Positions 24,061-35,010 of a stretch of DNA of 64,000 nt are shown here, piece by piece (the first letter of the stretch is position 1; every line of letters starts with the position of its first letter). The position numbers and the translations under genes are program-made. The stretch covers positions 39,592,494 to 39,656,493 of the forward strand of contig NC_052358.1 in NCBI RefSeq assembly GCF_009727055.1, read 5' to 3'. Below the pieces are notes generated by a model. The model saw only the letters and a list, made by a program, of their open reading frames with translations, ran no database searches and was not told the DNA's origin. Source of the stretch: Benincasa hispida (taxonomy: Eukaryota; Streptophyta; Magnoliopsida; Cucurbitales; Cucurbitaceae).

Positions 24061-24278
24061 CTATTAGGGTTGCGGTTAAGGAGTGTTTTCAGGCTGGCCT
24101 ACCAGACTTAATCTCCGCCGTCCGATTGCAGGCAACCAATTCTTCAGGAACTGTCTCTTATACACATCTAGATGTGTATAAGAGACAGCTATTAGGGTTG
24201 CGGTTAAGGAGTGTTTTCAGGCTGCCCTACCAGACTTAATCTCCGCCGTCCGATTGCAGGCAACCAATTCTTCAGGAA
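24061..24278. other. Assembly artefact: mate-pair junction adapter with 90-base duplication
   Basis: 24151-24188 is CTGTCTCTTATACACATCT joined to its reverse complement AGATGTGTATAAGAGACAG. That is two Tn5 mosaic ends head to head, the 38-base junction adapter of Nextera mate-pair libraries. The 90 bases before it (24061-24150) recur after it (24189-24278) with one mismatch. It translates to the well-known contaminant peptide VSYTHLDVYKRQ. A gap-filling read with untrimmed adapter explains both adapter and duplication. The 128 extra bases (adapter plus one copy) should not be read as genome. Confidence 0.97.
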
Positions 24279-27200
24279 ACCATCTGGTTGCAACAGGATC
24301 ACAGTCGTTGATCAGGAACAACCCAAGAACATCAACAGACAGAGGCGTTTCCAACGTGCAGACGACTGACGAGCTTCCGCTCCTCCTCGGATATTTGAGT
24401 TTTCGGTCCTCGATTATGGGGTTTTGTCTTCTGTCGAACCCAATTTTCCGATCGATGAAGCAGCACTGCCTAGGGTTTCATCTTCTACCTCCTTCAGAAA
24501 CACGACCACACCATCGATGTACACCTAAGAAGTCGCGACAGGCCCGGTGAGTTACTCCGTCCGGTAAGGAGAGAAAAATCTCTCTGATTCTGTTCTCGGT
24601 TCATTTGACTAGAGGGATGAGAGATTTTCCGGCAACCATCTTGAGCAGCGCAGCCGACCGGGGCCCTCTCATTTATCGGCGATCTCTCAACCAGCTACCA
24701 GTGCCCCGCCGGTGACCATGGTGACTTAGTTTTTCAGCCGGTTGTAGTTCAGTTCATTACTTCGATGATGTGAGACATTGGTTAGCCTTTTTGCATCAGC
24801 AGATTTCAGATACAATGTTGGCACAACTTCCCAACCGCCTACTGGTCAAGAGAATCCGGTAAACTCGTTATCTATTTTGCCCAATACAAATTACTTAACT
24901 GGTTCAGTGGGCAATTCTGCAAGAGTTCTGGTTGGAGAAAAACTGAATGGGGAGAATTACTTCTCATAGTCTCAGTCAATTCCAATGGCTCTAGAAGATA
25001 GGCACAAATTCAGATATCTGATAGGAGAAATTCCGCAACCCATCCCAGGTAATCCTCAAGAAAGAATCTGGAAAGGGGAGGACTCTTTGATACAGTCTAC
25101 TCTTATCAACAGTATGGAGCCCCAGATTGGCCAGCCTCTTCTATATGCAGCAACTGCAAGAGATATCTAGGAGGCAACCAAAGACTTGTACTCACAACGA
25201 CAAAACGCATCCCGGTTGTACACTTTACATAAACAAGTCCATGGATGCAAGAAAGGAAACATGACTGTTATGTCTTACTTCAATAAGCTGTTAGTTTTTT
25301 GGCAAGAAATGGATTTTTGCCGGGATATTATCTAGAACTGCGCACAGGATAGGGCACAGTATTTGAAGCTTGAAGAGGCAGATCGGGTTTATGTGTTTTT
25401 GGCCAAATTAAACCCAAAATATGATAGTGTTCGAAGTCGCTTATTGGGTTAACGACCTATTCGTCTCTCCGAGAGGTGTGTTTCGAGATTCATCTAGAAG
25501 AAGACCGATCACAGGCTATGAACAGTCCAGTGATAGCCTCTGTTGATGCATCAGCATTTGTCTCAAAGGCGTCCAATTTCGACAGTGACAAAAAGCCCAT
25601 ACCTGTCTGTGAGCACTGTATGAAGTCGTGGCATACGAAGAACCAATGTTGGAAGCTGCACGGCAGGCCCCCAAACAGTAAGAAACGATAGTCCCATGAT
25701 AGATCAAACTCCGGACGTACTTCTGTAAGTGATCTTGTTACTGAAAATTCACAGCATCAGTCATTAGCCCATAGTAAGACCAATGTGAATGCCGTCGGAG
25801 TAAGTGCCATTGCTCAATCAGGTACATTCTCAGCTCTTGGTCTTGTTAGCATTAATGGAAAGAAACCCTGGATCGTAGATTCAGGGGCCATAGATCATCT
25901 CACTAATTCTTTAGAATTATTTGTTACTTATTGCCCGAGTGCGGGTTATGAATGTATCAGAATTGCAGATGGGTTTTTTGTCGCAGTTGCATGAAAAGGG
26001 AATACTTTTCCTCTTGATGGTTTTATTTTATGTGATACTCTTCATGTGCCACAAATATCATATAATCTTTTACCGGTCAGTAAAATTACAAGAGATTTGA
26101 ACTGTAAAGCTATTTTTTCACCAGACTCTGTTGTGTTTCAGGATTAGAAGTCGGGGATGACGATTGGCACTGCCCGGCATGATAGGGGGCTCTACTTTCT
26201 TTCTGACAGGACTTTTTCTAGGGAGGATCACACCACTGGTTTTATGTTCATCATGGAGTAGCCGTGTGCTTATACTCCTCAACAAAATGGAGTAGCCAAG
26301 CGTAAAAATCGCCATCTGGTGGAAGTTTCCCTGTCTTTAATGTTGTCTGCTACTCTTCCATCCTACCTATGGGGAGATGCCATTCTTACAACAGCTCACC
26401 TCATCAACCGTATGCCTTCTCGTGTCCTTGACTTTCATAATCCCTAAGACCTTTTCAAAGAATCTTTTCCGGCTACTCGTCTGATTTTCGATGTACCCCT
26501 CCGAGTCTTCGGCTGTGTCGCTTTTATCCACTCTCATGGCCCAAATCGCACAAAATTTCACCCTCGTGCTAAAAAATGTGTCTTTGTTAGGTATCCCTTT
26601 CATCAACATGGATATAAATGCTATCATCCATCCTCTAGAAAATATTTTGTCTCCATGGATATTACCTTTGTTGAAGACCAACCTTTCTTTCCCGTTAGTC
26701 ATCTTCAAGGGGAGAGTCCAAGTGAAGAGTCTAACTGGTCCACCTATGCTATTCCCTTAGGGGATTCCACTATGATCCCTTCCACTAGTTCTGAGAGAGC
26801 CTGCCCTGTTCTCCCTACCAACCAGCTTCCTTGGATAACCTACTATAGGAAGAATCATTGAAAGGAAGAATTGCCACCTGTTAATTCGTCAGCTCAGGTC
26901 CTCTCTCGACCTTCTGATAGCACTAAGAAAAGGTACTCACTCATGTGCAAAGTACTCTATGCACAGCTACTTGACATATAATAACTTGTCTTCCGAGTTT
27001 AAAGCATTTACCACTAGCTTGGACACCATAATAATTCCAAGCAATATCTGTGAAGCCATGGAGAACTCTGAATGGAAATTGGCTGTTATGGAAGAAATGA
27101 GGGCGCTTGAGAAAAATGGCTCATGAGAATAGGTGCTTTTATTAGAAGGACACAAGACAGTTCGTTGCAAATGGGTTTTCACTTTAAAATATAAATAAGA

Positions 27201-28562
27201 TGGGACGATTGATCGGTATAAGGCCAAACTTATTGCTAAAGGTTTTACCCAGACTTAAGAGTTGATTATTCTGAAACATTATCTCCTGTAGCTAAACTCA
27301 ATACTATTCGTGTGTTGTTGTCAATTGTTGTTAACAAAGATTGGCCACTGTATCAATTGGACGTTAAAAATGTGTTCCTTAATGGTGAACTTGAAGAGGA
27401 GGTCTATATGAGCCCGCCTTCTGGATTTGAAAGTCAGTTCAAGCACAAGGTTTGCAGACTGAAGAAATCCTTATATAGACTGAAATAATCCCCAAAGGCT
27501 TGGTTCGATAGGTTTACTACATTTGTTAAGGCACAAAGTTACAACTAAGGGCACTCAGATCATACACTATTTACAAAACGATCTATTTTCAGGAAGGTTT
27601 TTGTTCTCATAGTGTATGTTGATGATATTGTTTTGTCCAATGATGATGAGAGTGAGATCATGAGGCTTAAAATGAGAATGGCCAAAGAATTTGAAATTAA
27701 AGACCTTGGTAATCTGAGATACTTCCTGGGAATGGAGGTAGCTTGATCAAGAGAAGGTATTTCAGTATCGCAAAGAAAATATACACTTGATTTACTCAAA
27801 GAGACAGACATGACTGGATATAAACCTGTTGACACACCTGTGGAGTATAATGCAAAACTTAGTGTTACAAACAACGGGGTTCTTGTGAGGAAAGAAAGGT
27901 ACCAAAGGTTGGTTGGAAAGCTGATCTACCTATCCCATACCAGATCAGACATTTCATATGCAGTAAGCATGTGAGCCAGTTTATGCAAGCTCCTATGAGG
28001 AACATATGAATGTAGTTGAGCATATCCTTCGATATTTGAAGGGAACCCCCGGTAAAGGCATAATGTTTAAAAAAATCTGGGAAAAGAACGATTGAAGCCT
28101 ATACAGATTCTGATTGGGCAAGCTCTGTTATTGATAGAAAGTCAACTTCTGGATATTGTACCTTTTTCTGGGGTAACCTTGTCAGTTGGCGAACTAAGAA
28201 ACAGGGAGTAGTGGCGAGGAGTAGTGTTGAAGCTGAGTACAGGGCAATGAATTTGGGAATATATGAAGAAATCTGGTTAAATAAGGTGTTGACTGATCTT
28301 TACCAAGACAGTGAGCTTCCAATGAAGTTGTTCTGTGATAATAAAGCTGCAATAACATTGCGACCAACCAATTCAGCATGACAGAACCAAACATATAGGG
28401 ATTGACCGATACTTCATTAAAGAAAGACTGGATAACGGGAGCATTTGTATTCCCTATATTCTGTCTAATCAACAAGTGGCAGATGTTCTCACCAAGGAGC
28501 TGCTTAGATCAAATTTTGACTATTGTCTCAGCAAGTTGGGTCTTATCAACATTTATGCACCA

Positions 28563-28575
28563 ACTTGAGGGGGAG
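28563..28575 (+). other. Copia polypurine tract
   Basis: ACTTGAGGGGGAG lies directly before the 3' LTR, the standard plus-strand priming site. Confidence 0.85.
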
Positions 28576-28787
28576 TGTTGAAAATAGGGTTTTTACTCTA
28601 GGGGTATTTTTGTAATTGCCTCTAACCCTAAGGTTCTCTACAAGTCTATTTATTCACCCTGTTCTCATGTATTCAGTATATTAGTTTTATAATAATAAAA
28701 GAAAAGATTTGTACCGTGGTTTTTCTCCCTGATCTAGGGTTTCCACGTAAATATTGTGTTTTTTCTTTGTTATTATTATTTTCATCA
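28576..28787 (+). repeat. Copia 3' LTR
   Basis: Nearly the same as the 5' LTR (about 13 substitutions, mostly transitions). It is followed by the right copy of the ATTAG duplication. Confidence 0.93.
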
Positions 28788-29097
28788 ATTAGATATTTGG
28801 CATATAACAATGACTTAATTTACATCGAATGAGCACTTTATCTTAAAACTAAACGAGTCCTTTATCATTCCATATATCCCTTGCAATTTACTTTTCTTGC
28901 ATCTTTATAAATCAAAACCAAAACCCTGTTTTTACCGTTTTTTGCACAGTCAAATCTAACATAAAAATAAATTAATTCTTCGCTTCTCTATGGTTTGACC
29001 CCGCACTTACCACCGTTGCTACATTTTAGTAGTAATAGGAGTATTTCGGTGATATTATAAATTTTCTTTTAACCAGACTCGAGTTTTAATTAACACG

Positions 29098-30591
29098 TAG
29101 GATTTCTGGCTTTGCTAGTCGTCGTTGTGTTTCACTGGATCTTTTTGTTGGTAAGTTTTGGCAATTTTGCTTGTGTTAGTGTGCCCATTAGATGGGTGTA
29201 AATTTTGGAGCCAAGGATTAATTTGCCTTCATTTTATTTTGGGTTCTTAGCCGACGTTCACTAGAAGTGGATGTTGACCGAGGGGAGATTTTTTAGATTG
29301 GAATCTTAAGGACTTTTATTGAGTGGGCTTCGTTGGGTAATTTGATTAGTGATGGTTGAATTAGATTTCATGTGTTTTCAAAGGTTGAAATTTAATATCG
29401 TGTTTTGTGTTAAAGGGACTGAAATAAGAGTTTTATTATTGGCGATTGTTCGCTTAGATTAGCATCCAAATCTAGCTCGAGGTAAGTAATTAACTATTGG
29501 AACTTTCCACGTGCCAACAAATATAGTTATGATTTATTGAGAATTGTTGTTAACTGGATGCTCATATATGCCTTCTTTGTTATGAGGATTTAAAAGATTA
29601 GATGCACAAGGAGATATTTGAGTGCTAGTATGAATTGATATGTTATTATTCTATGAGATTCTATTTGATCAGAGGATGATGATATGTTTGTTTATGTTAT
29701 AAAGCCATGTTATGATACCTTTGTTGTTGCAATAGTAATAGCGTCCTCACTGTTATTTAAATATCCACTAGAGGTTGTGTTTCCTTCGGATTTACTAGAG
29801 GTGGTGTTTCCTTCGGTTTCCATCAGAGGTTGTGTTTCTTTCGGGATTGACTATAGGTGTTGCTTTCCTTCAGGATTCACCAGAGGTTGTGTTTCCTTCG
29901 AGATTCACTAGAGGTGGTTGTTTCATTTGTGATCCAACAGAGGTTTTGTTTCTTTCGGGATTCACCAGAGGTTGTGTTTCCTTTGTGATTCACTAGAGGT
30001 GTTGTCTCCTTCGGGGTTCACAAGAGGTTGTGGGTCCTACGAGACATACTAGAGGTGGTGGGTATACTTAACTATAGTAGGATGAAATTCAAATATTCAT
30101 ATACATATGTGTTCCATGAGGCTTAGGGGCATGCTTACGTCCCATCAGATGTAGGCATTGAGAGGACATAGATGCCTAGCCTGACCCTAATAGTGGGATT
30201 ACTTACTGAGTATTCTCACCCATTCTCATGTTTATGTTTCAGGTAAGGGCCAGGACGCACCGACGAATGATAAGAAGAATCCATGAATGAGCCACTCTGG
30301 ACAAGTTTTATGTTTCTGCTCATGATATTTAGATTTCCTTTCATGTTTTTCAACTTTCAATCTTGATGTTTGAAACATACAGTTAAGATTTGTTGTCAAA
30401 TCTATTTATTATCATTTATGATTTATTGGTATCCTATCATTTTATTTTAATATTTGAATTAATGGAGGTCTTTTAAATTTACATTATTTATTTAGTATTT
30501 ATTTCACTATAAAAGGGTGTCGTTTTATGTTCCATGCATGCATGTGTTTAGTAATAGCCTAGCTTGAGTCCTAGGGGGTTGGGTTGTTACA
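29098..30591 (+). repeat. Gypsy-type LTR, 3' part
   Basis: It ends GGGTTGGGTTGTTACA, the typical '..GGGTTGTTACA' end of chromovirus-like gypsy LTRs. The blocks before it (ACTTACTGAGTATTCTCACC near 30201 and GGACGCACCGACG near 30253) are usual for that class. The left end (expected TGTAACAACC) is not seen, so the copy is truncated near the Athila LTR. A 28-base tandem array fills 29766-30064. It is non-coding. Confidence 0.6.
29766..30064 (+). repeat. 28-29-base minisatellite inside gypsy LTR
   Basis: About ten units follow the consensus ACTAGAGGTTGTGTTTCCTT then CGGGATTC, for example at 29767, 29795, 29881 and 29991. The unit length is not a multiple of three, and the frame across it (29684-29911) has no protein meaning. 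Confidence 0.85.
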
Positions 30592-31204
30592 ACTATAATT
30601 ATTAAAATTCACAACATTTACTTAAGGGAATGGTGTTGTTTCATTTTGTTGATATTAATAATTTTTCATCAATGATTATTAAAGTTCACAACATTCACTT
30701 CAGAGGATGTCGTTGCTCTAATTGGCTATTTTTTTCTTATTCAATAACTCATTATTTCTTTCACCCACGAGAAGACATGAGATGAGTTTGAAATACTTTT
30801 TAAAATATTTCTCTCGATATCGCTATTGTAAGAGCATATCTAAGACATGAAATATAGAAAAATGTCTTATATAACATATTGAATTAAAATCTTGGAGCCT
30901 TAAATAAATCCATTTATAACAAGCTTCAGAATTCGTATTGTGCATATTTACTTATTTGTAGTTATTTATGATTATGACCCTAGGGTTTAGAGTAATACAC
31001 TATATAAACTCTCTAACCTTAAAGGCACTGTGTATGTATCTAGAAAAATTCTCTCTAATAATACCGTTCTCCCTCTATGCCATTGACGTAGCTAACAAAC
31101 CGTTAGTGAACCACGTAGATCTGTGTGTTGACTCTCTTTACGTTTTTTATATTCTTTACTTGCCAATTTCGTAACACAAGATTTAGGAAGAATAATTATT
31201 GTCC
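30592..31204. other. Spacer with a short duplication
   Basis: No gene is seen. TATTAAAATTCACAACATT and TATTAAAGTTCACAACATT (about 30599 and 30678) head two related ~80-base blocks. The rest is unrecognised. Confidence 0.4.
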
Positions 31205-31312
31205 AATGATCATATCTTTATGGCATTAGGGCGTATTTTAGCGTCAAATAGTCGTGATAAATAATTATTATCATTAATATCAAATGCTGCAAATTCTCGT
31301 TTTGTAATATTT
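31205..31312 (-). pseudogene. Copia-like gag N-terminal fragment
   Basis: On the minus strand an ATG opens MKNITKREFAAFDINDNNYL followed by SRLFDAKIRP. It resembles the 'ITK.EF.ALDISG.NYLSW.LDAEIHL' start of a common plant copia-type Gag. It stops after about 34 codons. It is preceded, to its right, by an LTR-like piece and primer-site-like sequence, so it is the decayed 5' end of such an element. Confidence 0.55.
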
Positions 31313-31478
31313 TTCATGGTAACATTATCACAAAACATTATATTTATATTAGAGGATTAATACATACCAAATATGCAAAACAACATTTAATTTATTAATT
31401 ATAACGGATAGGAAAAAAAGACATACCTTTTGGACATACCTTAAGGAGAAATAATAGGAACTTGTGCTGATAAGGTAT

Positions 31479-31842
31479 TGTAAAATTTAGAAGCACAACA
31501 GAAACACAGACATGGAGCAAATATAATAAAATAATAAAACATTTAAACAAATAAAATAAAATAATTAAATAACTAAAATTTAGAATAAATAAATCAAATA
31601 AAGGAAATTATAGAAAATGGAAAAATTATGGAAATTTAAAATTCTCATTCCCCAATCCTTAGTTTCTTTTAATTTTCTCACCTAGGTGTATTTCCTCAAA
31701 ATGTGCCAAATGTAATTATTTATAGGCAAATTAGTAAATAGCAGGTAAAATTACATGGATATTAATTGTGTGTAATCTTGAGATACATGGACAACACTTG
31801 AGGTAATAAGAGCATGACCCATGAGATACTAAGCATCAAACA
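31479..31842 (-). repeat. LTR-like piece before the gag fragment
   Basis: The minus strand runs TGTTTGATGC..TTTTACA over 364 bases and is followed by ATACCTTATCAGCACAAG (31478-31461). This resembles the 'TTATCAGCACGAG' sequence that follows the LTR in the copia group with this Gag. The ends are inferred. Confidence 0.45.
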
Positions 31843-31861
31843 TTTTTTTCATAATATATAT

Positions 31862-32165
31862 GGCCCCATTTGGTAATCATTTTGTTTTTTGTTTTTATTT
31901 TTTAAAATTAAGTCTATGGATACTACATCCACCACCAATTTCTTCCACTGTTATCTACTTTTCACTAATGGGTTAAAAAATCAAGCTAAAATTTGAGAAT
32001 TAAAAAAAAATAGCTTTCAAAAAATTGTTTTTGTTTTGAGAATTTGACTAAGAATTCAGTCATTGTACCTAACGAAATATGCAAATCATTCTAAAAAATG
32101 TGGATGATATACCTTTAATTTTCAAAAATAAAAACCAAAAAACCAAATAGTTACTAATCAGGACC
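31862..32165. mobile_element. MITE, 304 bases
   Basis: The left end GGCCCCATTTGGTAATCATT and the reversed right end GGTCCTGATTAGTAACTATT continue as TTGTTTTTTGTTTTTATTTT and TTGGTTTTTTGGTTTTTATT. The inverted ends are therefore about 48 bases long with roughly 80% identity. TAT flanks both sides (31859-31861 and 32166-32168), which fits a 3-base target duplication of PIF/Harbinger type, though in AT-rich DNA this is weak. There is no coding capacity. It lies 470 bases downstream of defensin-like gene A. Confidence 0.7.
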
Positions 32166-32634
32166 TATAAGTTTTCAATTTTTTTCTTTTTTTCTTTTTT
32201 CTTTTCAATTAGGATTGATTCTAAATAGTCAAACTAGAATGATGTCACGATTTAAATATTAAACAATTTCTTTTATATAATAGTATTTAAATCAACATTT
32301 TTTTAATAATCTTAAAAAAAAACTACAATGTTGTTTGGTATGGTTTTGTTTTGGAGTTTACAATTTTTAAAATTTACATTCGTTTCTTACCAATTTTTCA
32401 ATGCTTTTGTAGTTACTTTCGACTCAAATTATCGATCTTTGAGATAATAAGTAATGCCTTAAATGCTAAACCATGCTCAGATTGACAACCAACCATTATG
32501 CTAGAAAGAGAAAAATGGTATACTTTCAATTTTATTCTTGTATTTATAATTTATTTCATATACGTATACCGTGTACGAAAAATTTCAACTCTTTTTTTCC
32601 ATACATGAGTAATAATTCATAACTTTGTTGGATC
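32166..32634. other. 3' flank of defensin-like gene A
   Basis: No further gene. On the minus strand AATAAA at 32536-32531, about 100 bases after the stop codon, is a candidate polyadenylation signal for the gene at 32635-33022. Confidence 0.4.
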
Positions 32635-33022
32635 TCACTCAAGGCTACAACAGCATACTATAGTATTTGGGTTTTCAATACATACTCCATTTCTAAATCT
32701 TCTTTGACGACATAAATGCCTACATTTTTCCTTTTCAATATTGCTCATGTTGGAGCAAGATGCATCACAAGTTAATGGAACAAGATGTCCCAACTTCCCT
32801 TCCATATCCACATCAAATTCTAAGAAAACAAACGAAAAAGGAGTCAGATGTGCATAAAATTATTAGAAAAAGAGAAATACGAGAACAAACTTTAAAATTC
32901 GATTAGAATGACTTTCTAAATACTTAAAATATGGTGAGAGAGAGTTTACGAGAGCGAACTAGAAGAGAAAGCATGGCCATTGTAGTGAGAAAAATCCACA
33001 CAAACTTATGCATATTCTTCAT
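32635..33022 (-). CDS. Defensin-like cysteine-rich secreted peptide A, two exons
   Basis: Coding exons on the minus strand are 33022-32950 and 32819-32635, with a 130-base GT..AG intron, giving 85 residues. Exon 1 encodes a signal peptide (about 1-24; WIFLTTMAMLSLLV core). The intron falls in phase 1 right after it, the usual layout of plant defensin genes. The mature part has eight cysteines spaced C42-x3-C46-x10-C57-x3-C61-x9-C71-x8-C80-C81-C82, then SLE and stop. CRHLC, NGVC and the final C-x-C match the helix, gamma-core and last strand of a cysteine-stabilised alpha-beta fold, so I call it defensin-like. The middle residue of the last C-x-C is also Cys, which is odd. The paralogue at 59184-59538 keeps every cysteine, the exon phase and the promoter. 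It is on no account a long ORF (two short exons) and could be missed. Defence or reproductive signalling are the family's usual roles; which applies here is unknown. Confidence 0.8.
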
Positions 33023-33082
33023 CTTTTCAAAAAACACAGTATACTTTCTTCTGGGTGTGATGTTAGCAAATTTAGAAATCCA

Positions 33083-33091
33083 CTTTATATA
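33083..33091 (-). promoter_or_regulatory. TATA box of defensin-like gene A
   Basis: The minus strand reads TATTATATAAAGTGGATTT, about 69 bases before the ATG at 33022. The same words (TATTATATAAAGCGATTTT) lie 63 bases before the ATG of paralogue B. Confidence 0.7.
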
Positions 33092-33699
33092 ATAATACAA
33101 TTAATGTATATTAATGTGATTATACTTATTTAATTTAGAGAGATTCATACTCTTTTTATTACACATAACTGACATCTTTGTAACTGGGGAAAAAAAAAAC
33201 TCACATTTATGTTTGAATTACAGAAGTAAAGGGAAAAGAATATGATATTATTGGGAAATTTTCATTTCTCAGTGCAATAATTTCGTTAGATCAACGTATA
33301 TGTACATGGCATTTACAGAAAAAGAAAATCACGTAATGAAAATTAAAGATAATTCCAATAACAGATTACAAATTGTAACAGATTAAAGGCCGTTAGAGAA
33401 AATGCTCCACTTCTTTGCGTTTTGTATGTTTGCCTAATAATTAATGGAAAATTTACGTTTTTAAAGAATAACAATATTTGAATGCTATGTTTCAAAATGT
33501 ATTTTTTTAGTCTTAAATTTCTAAAACATATGTAGTTGATTTCTATGTTTTCAAAATATACCTTTTTAATTTTCAAATGGTTAAAAGTAAGTTGAAACTG
33601 TTATTCAATTGATTTATTATTTCACAACATTTTGAATTTTACAAATAATTTTTAAATATTACATCTTCCATCTCTAAAATTATTTTTAAAATTATTTAA
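33092..33699. other. Upstream region of defensin-like gene A
   Basis: No gene is seen. AT-rich. The minus-strand frame at 33343-33576 is low-complexity and not supported. Confidence 0.4.
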
Positions 33700-34297
33700 G
33701 ATAATAAAGAACATTACCAATGGACTCCAACCAATGCATAAGTCGCAATTAAAGATCATATAACCAATTTTCAGCAATAACAATCAACCAAAAAGGGTTT
33801 CAGAACATTTGTACTCACTAAAAACCCTTTGAAACAACTTCGAATCTGTTGGAAAACGATTTACGACACACTAAAACAACCTTCAACCCCACTGGACAAT
33901 ATCTTAAAACCTCGAAACCTCCAAATCTAGCATCCAACCATAATGGGTAAATTTAAAATTCTAAATAAAAATCAAGTGGGCAACCAAAAAGATCAACCCA
34001 TATCGACAGGGGGTGAGGGAGAGAGAGGAAAAAATAAAATAACATAAAATTTTAATTGATTTTACTTTATCTTATTTTCTTTTATTCTTTCCTTCTAGAC
34101 ATACCCAATTATAAATTTATCGATATATAAAATCCTTTTCTCTTTCTCTTCAAAACAAAATTCCAAAATTAAAAGTCAAATCCCCAACTTAAATTGAATC
34201 TCAATAAAATCAAATTGAACTTCCAAAATTAAAAAAATATCCTTAATTAATATAAATTACTGAAATTACATTACTAACAAAATTTGGGGTGTTACAT
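33700..34297 (-). repeat. Gypsy 3' LTR, 5' part
   Basis: The minus strand begins TGTAACACCCCAAATTTTG at 34297, right after GGACGAAAGTTCCGTAAGTG then GGGAAGAA, the polypurine-tract region of Tekay/Reina-type gypsy elements. The LTR runs left for about 600 bases and then fades, so it is truncated. Confidence 0.7.
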
Positions 34298-35010
34298 TCT
34301 TCCCCACTTACGGAACTTTCGTCCTCGAAAGTTTACTCCAGGAACAGCTACGGGTATTGGGCCTTCATCTGATCCTCTCACTCCCAAGTGGCTTCCTTGA
34401 ACTGATGATTCTACCATAGGACTTTCACAAATGCTATCTCCTTGCGGCATAATGTCTTTACCTCTCCGACGAGAACATCTACAACTTTCTCCTTGTAGCT
34501 CAAGTTGTCATTCAAATGCAAGGGCTCAAAGTCAACTAAATGGGATGGATCTGTCATGTACTTTCTCAACATCGAAACATGGAAGACATTATGAACATAA
34601 GACAGTGATGGAGATAATGTCAAACGATAAGCTACAGGGCCAATTCACTCTAAGACCTCTGCCAATGAATCTCTGACTCAACTTCCCTTTCCTACCAAAC
34701 CTCATAATACCTTTCATAGGTGCCACCTTTAAGAACACTTTATCACCAGTCTCAAATTCCAGGTCCTTATGTCTTACATCGACATATCTCTTCTGTCTGC
34801 TCTAATTTGTTTGCATACGAGCCCTGATCTTCTATATTGCCTAATTCGTGGTCTACACTAGTTTAGGCCCTAGCAATTTTCTCTCTCCTACCTCATCCCA
34901 GCACACAGGAGACCTGCAACACTTCCCGTAAAGGGCCTCAAAGGGCGACATTCTAATAGTAGACTGGTAATTGTAAGTAGGTGAAAGTTGGGCAGTTGAT
35001 ATCACAAGGG
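34298..35010 (-). pseudogene. Gypsy (chromovirus-type) pol 3' end: integrase C-terminus and chromodomain region
   Basis: On the minus strand 34990-34853 reads NYQSTIRMSPFEALYGKCCR and then SPVCWDEVGERKLLGPKLV, the end of the integrase core. 34623-34411 reads SPSLSYVHNVFHVSMLRKYM and NLSYKEKVVDVLVGEVKTLC then KEIAFVKVLW, the linker and chromodomain-like end. A frameshifted stretch separates the two. Upstream (rightwards) the pol sequence stops within about 20 residues, so reverse transcriptase is gone. It belongs with the LTR on its left. Confidence 0.8.

Larger units (their letters stand above)
23961..28565 (+). pseudogene. Copia gag-pol polyprotein, many stops, integrase core deleted
   Basis: Gag is in pieces from about 23961 to 25690 and ends in an intact CX2CX4HX4C knuckle (CEHCMKSWHTKNQC, 25608-25649). 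The protease motif is WIVDSGAIDHLT near 25869. The pre-integrase region (ARHDRGLYFL) is at about 26175. Then the sequence jumps almost at once to TPQQNGVAKRKN at 26274, so the catalytic D..D half of the integrase is missing by deletion. Reverse transcriptase follows: KWVFTLKYK near 27170, QLDVKNVFLNGELEEEVYM near 27355 and the YVDD active site at 27615-27626. RNase H has DSDWASSVIDRKSTSGYC near 28107. Numerous stops make it inactive. A false insertion at 24151-24278 (see the adapter entry) also breaks the frame, but only in the assembly. Confidence 0.88.
23751..28787 (+). mobile_element. Ty1/copia retrotransposon, complete ends, inactive
   Basis: LTRs of about 211 bases (23751-23961 and 28576-28787) both start TGTTGAAAATAGGG and end in CA. 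A perfect 5-base duplication ATTAG flanks the element (23746-23750, 28788-28792). The primer site TGGTATCAGAG (initiator tRNA-Met type) starts at 23962, and the polypurine tract TTGAGGGGGAG ends at 28575. By eye the two LTRs differ at about 13 positions, near 6%, so it is not a recent insertion. It lies inside the Athila-like LTR and is therefore younger than that. Confidence 0.95.
22617..29097 (+). repeat. Athila-like 3' LTR, split by a copia element
   Basis: The left part, 22617-23750, starts TGATAGCTCTCAAAAAGAGC. The right part, 28793 to about 29097, ends with TATGGTTTGACCCCGCACTT, the 'GG.TTCGACCC' block near the end of these LTRs. Removing the copia element and one ATTAG copy leaves about 1.44 kb, the same length as the copies at 1576-3043 and 51029-52470. 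It has no coding capacity. The right edge is approximate. Confidence 0.75.

Noticed and set aside
23928..24239. 103-codon reading frame containing VSYTHLDVYKRQ
   Set aside because: It reads through the Nextera junction adapter and is not a real protein; the upstream part is ordinary copia gag.
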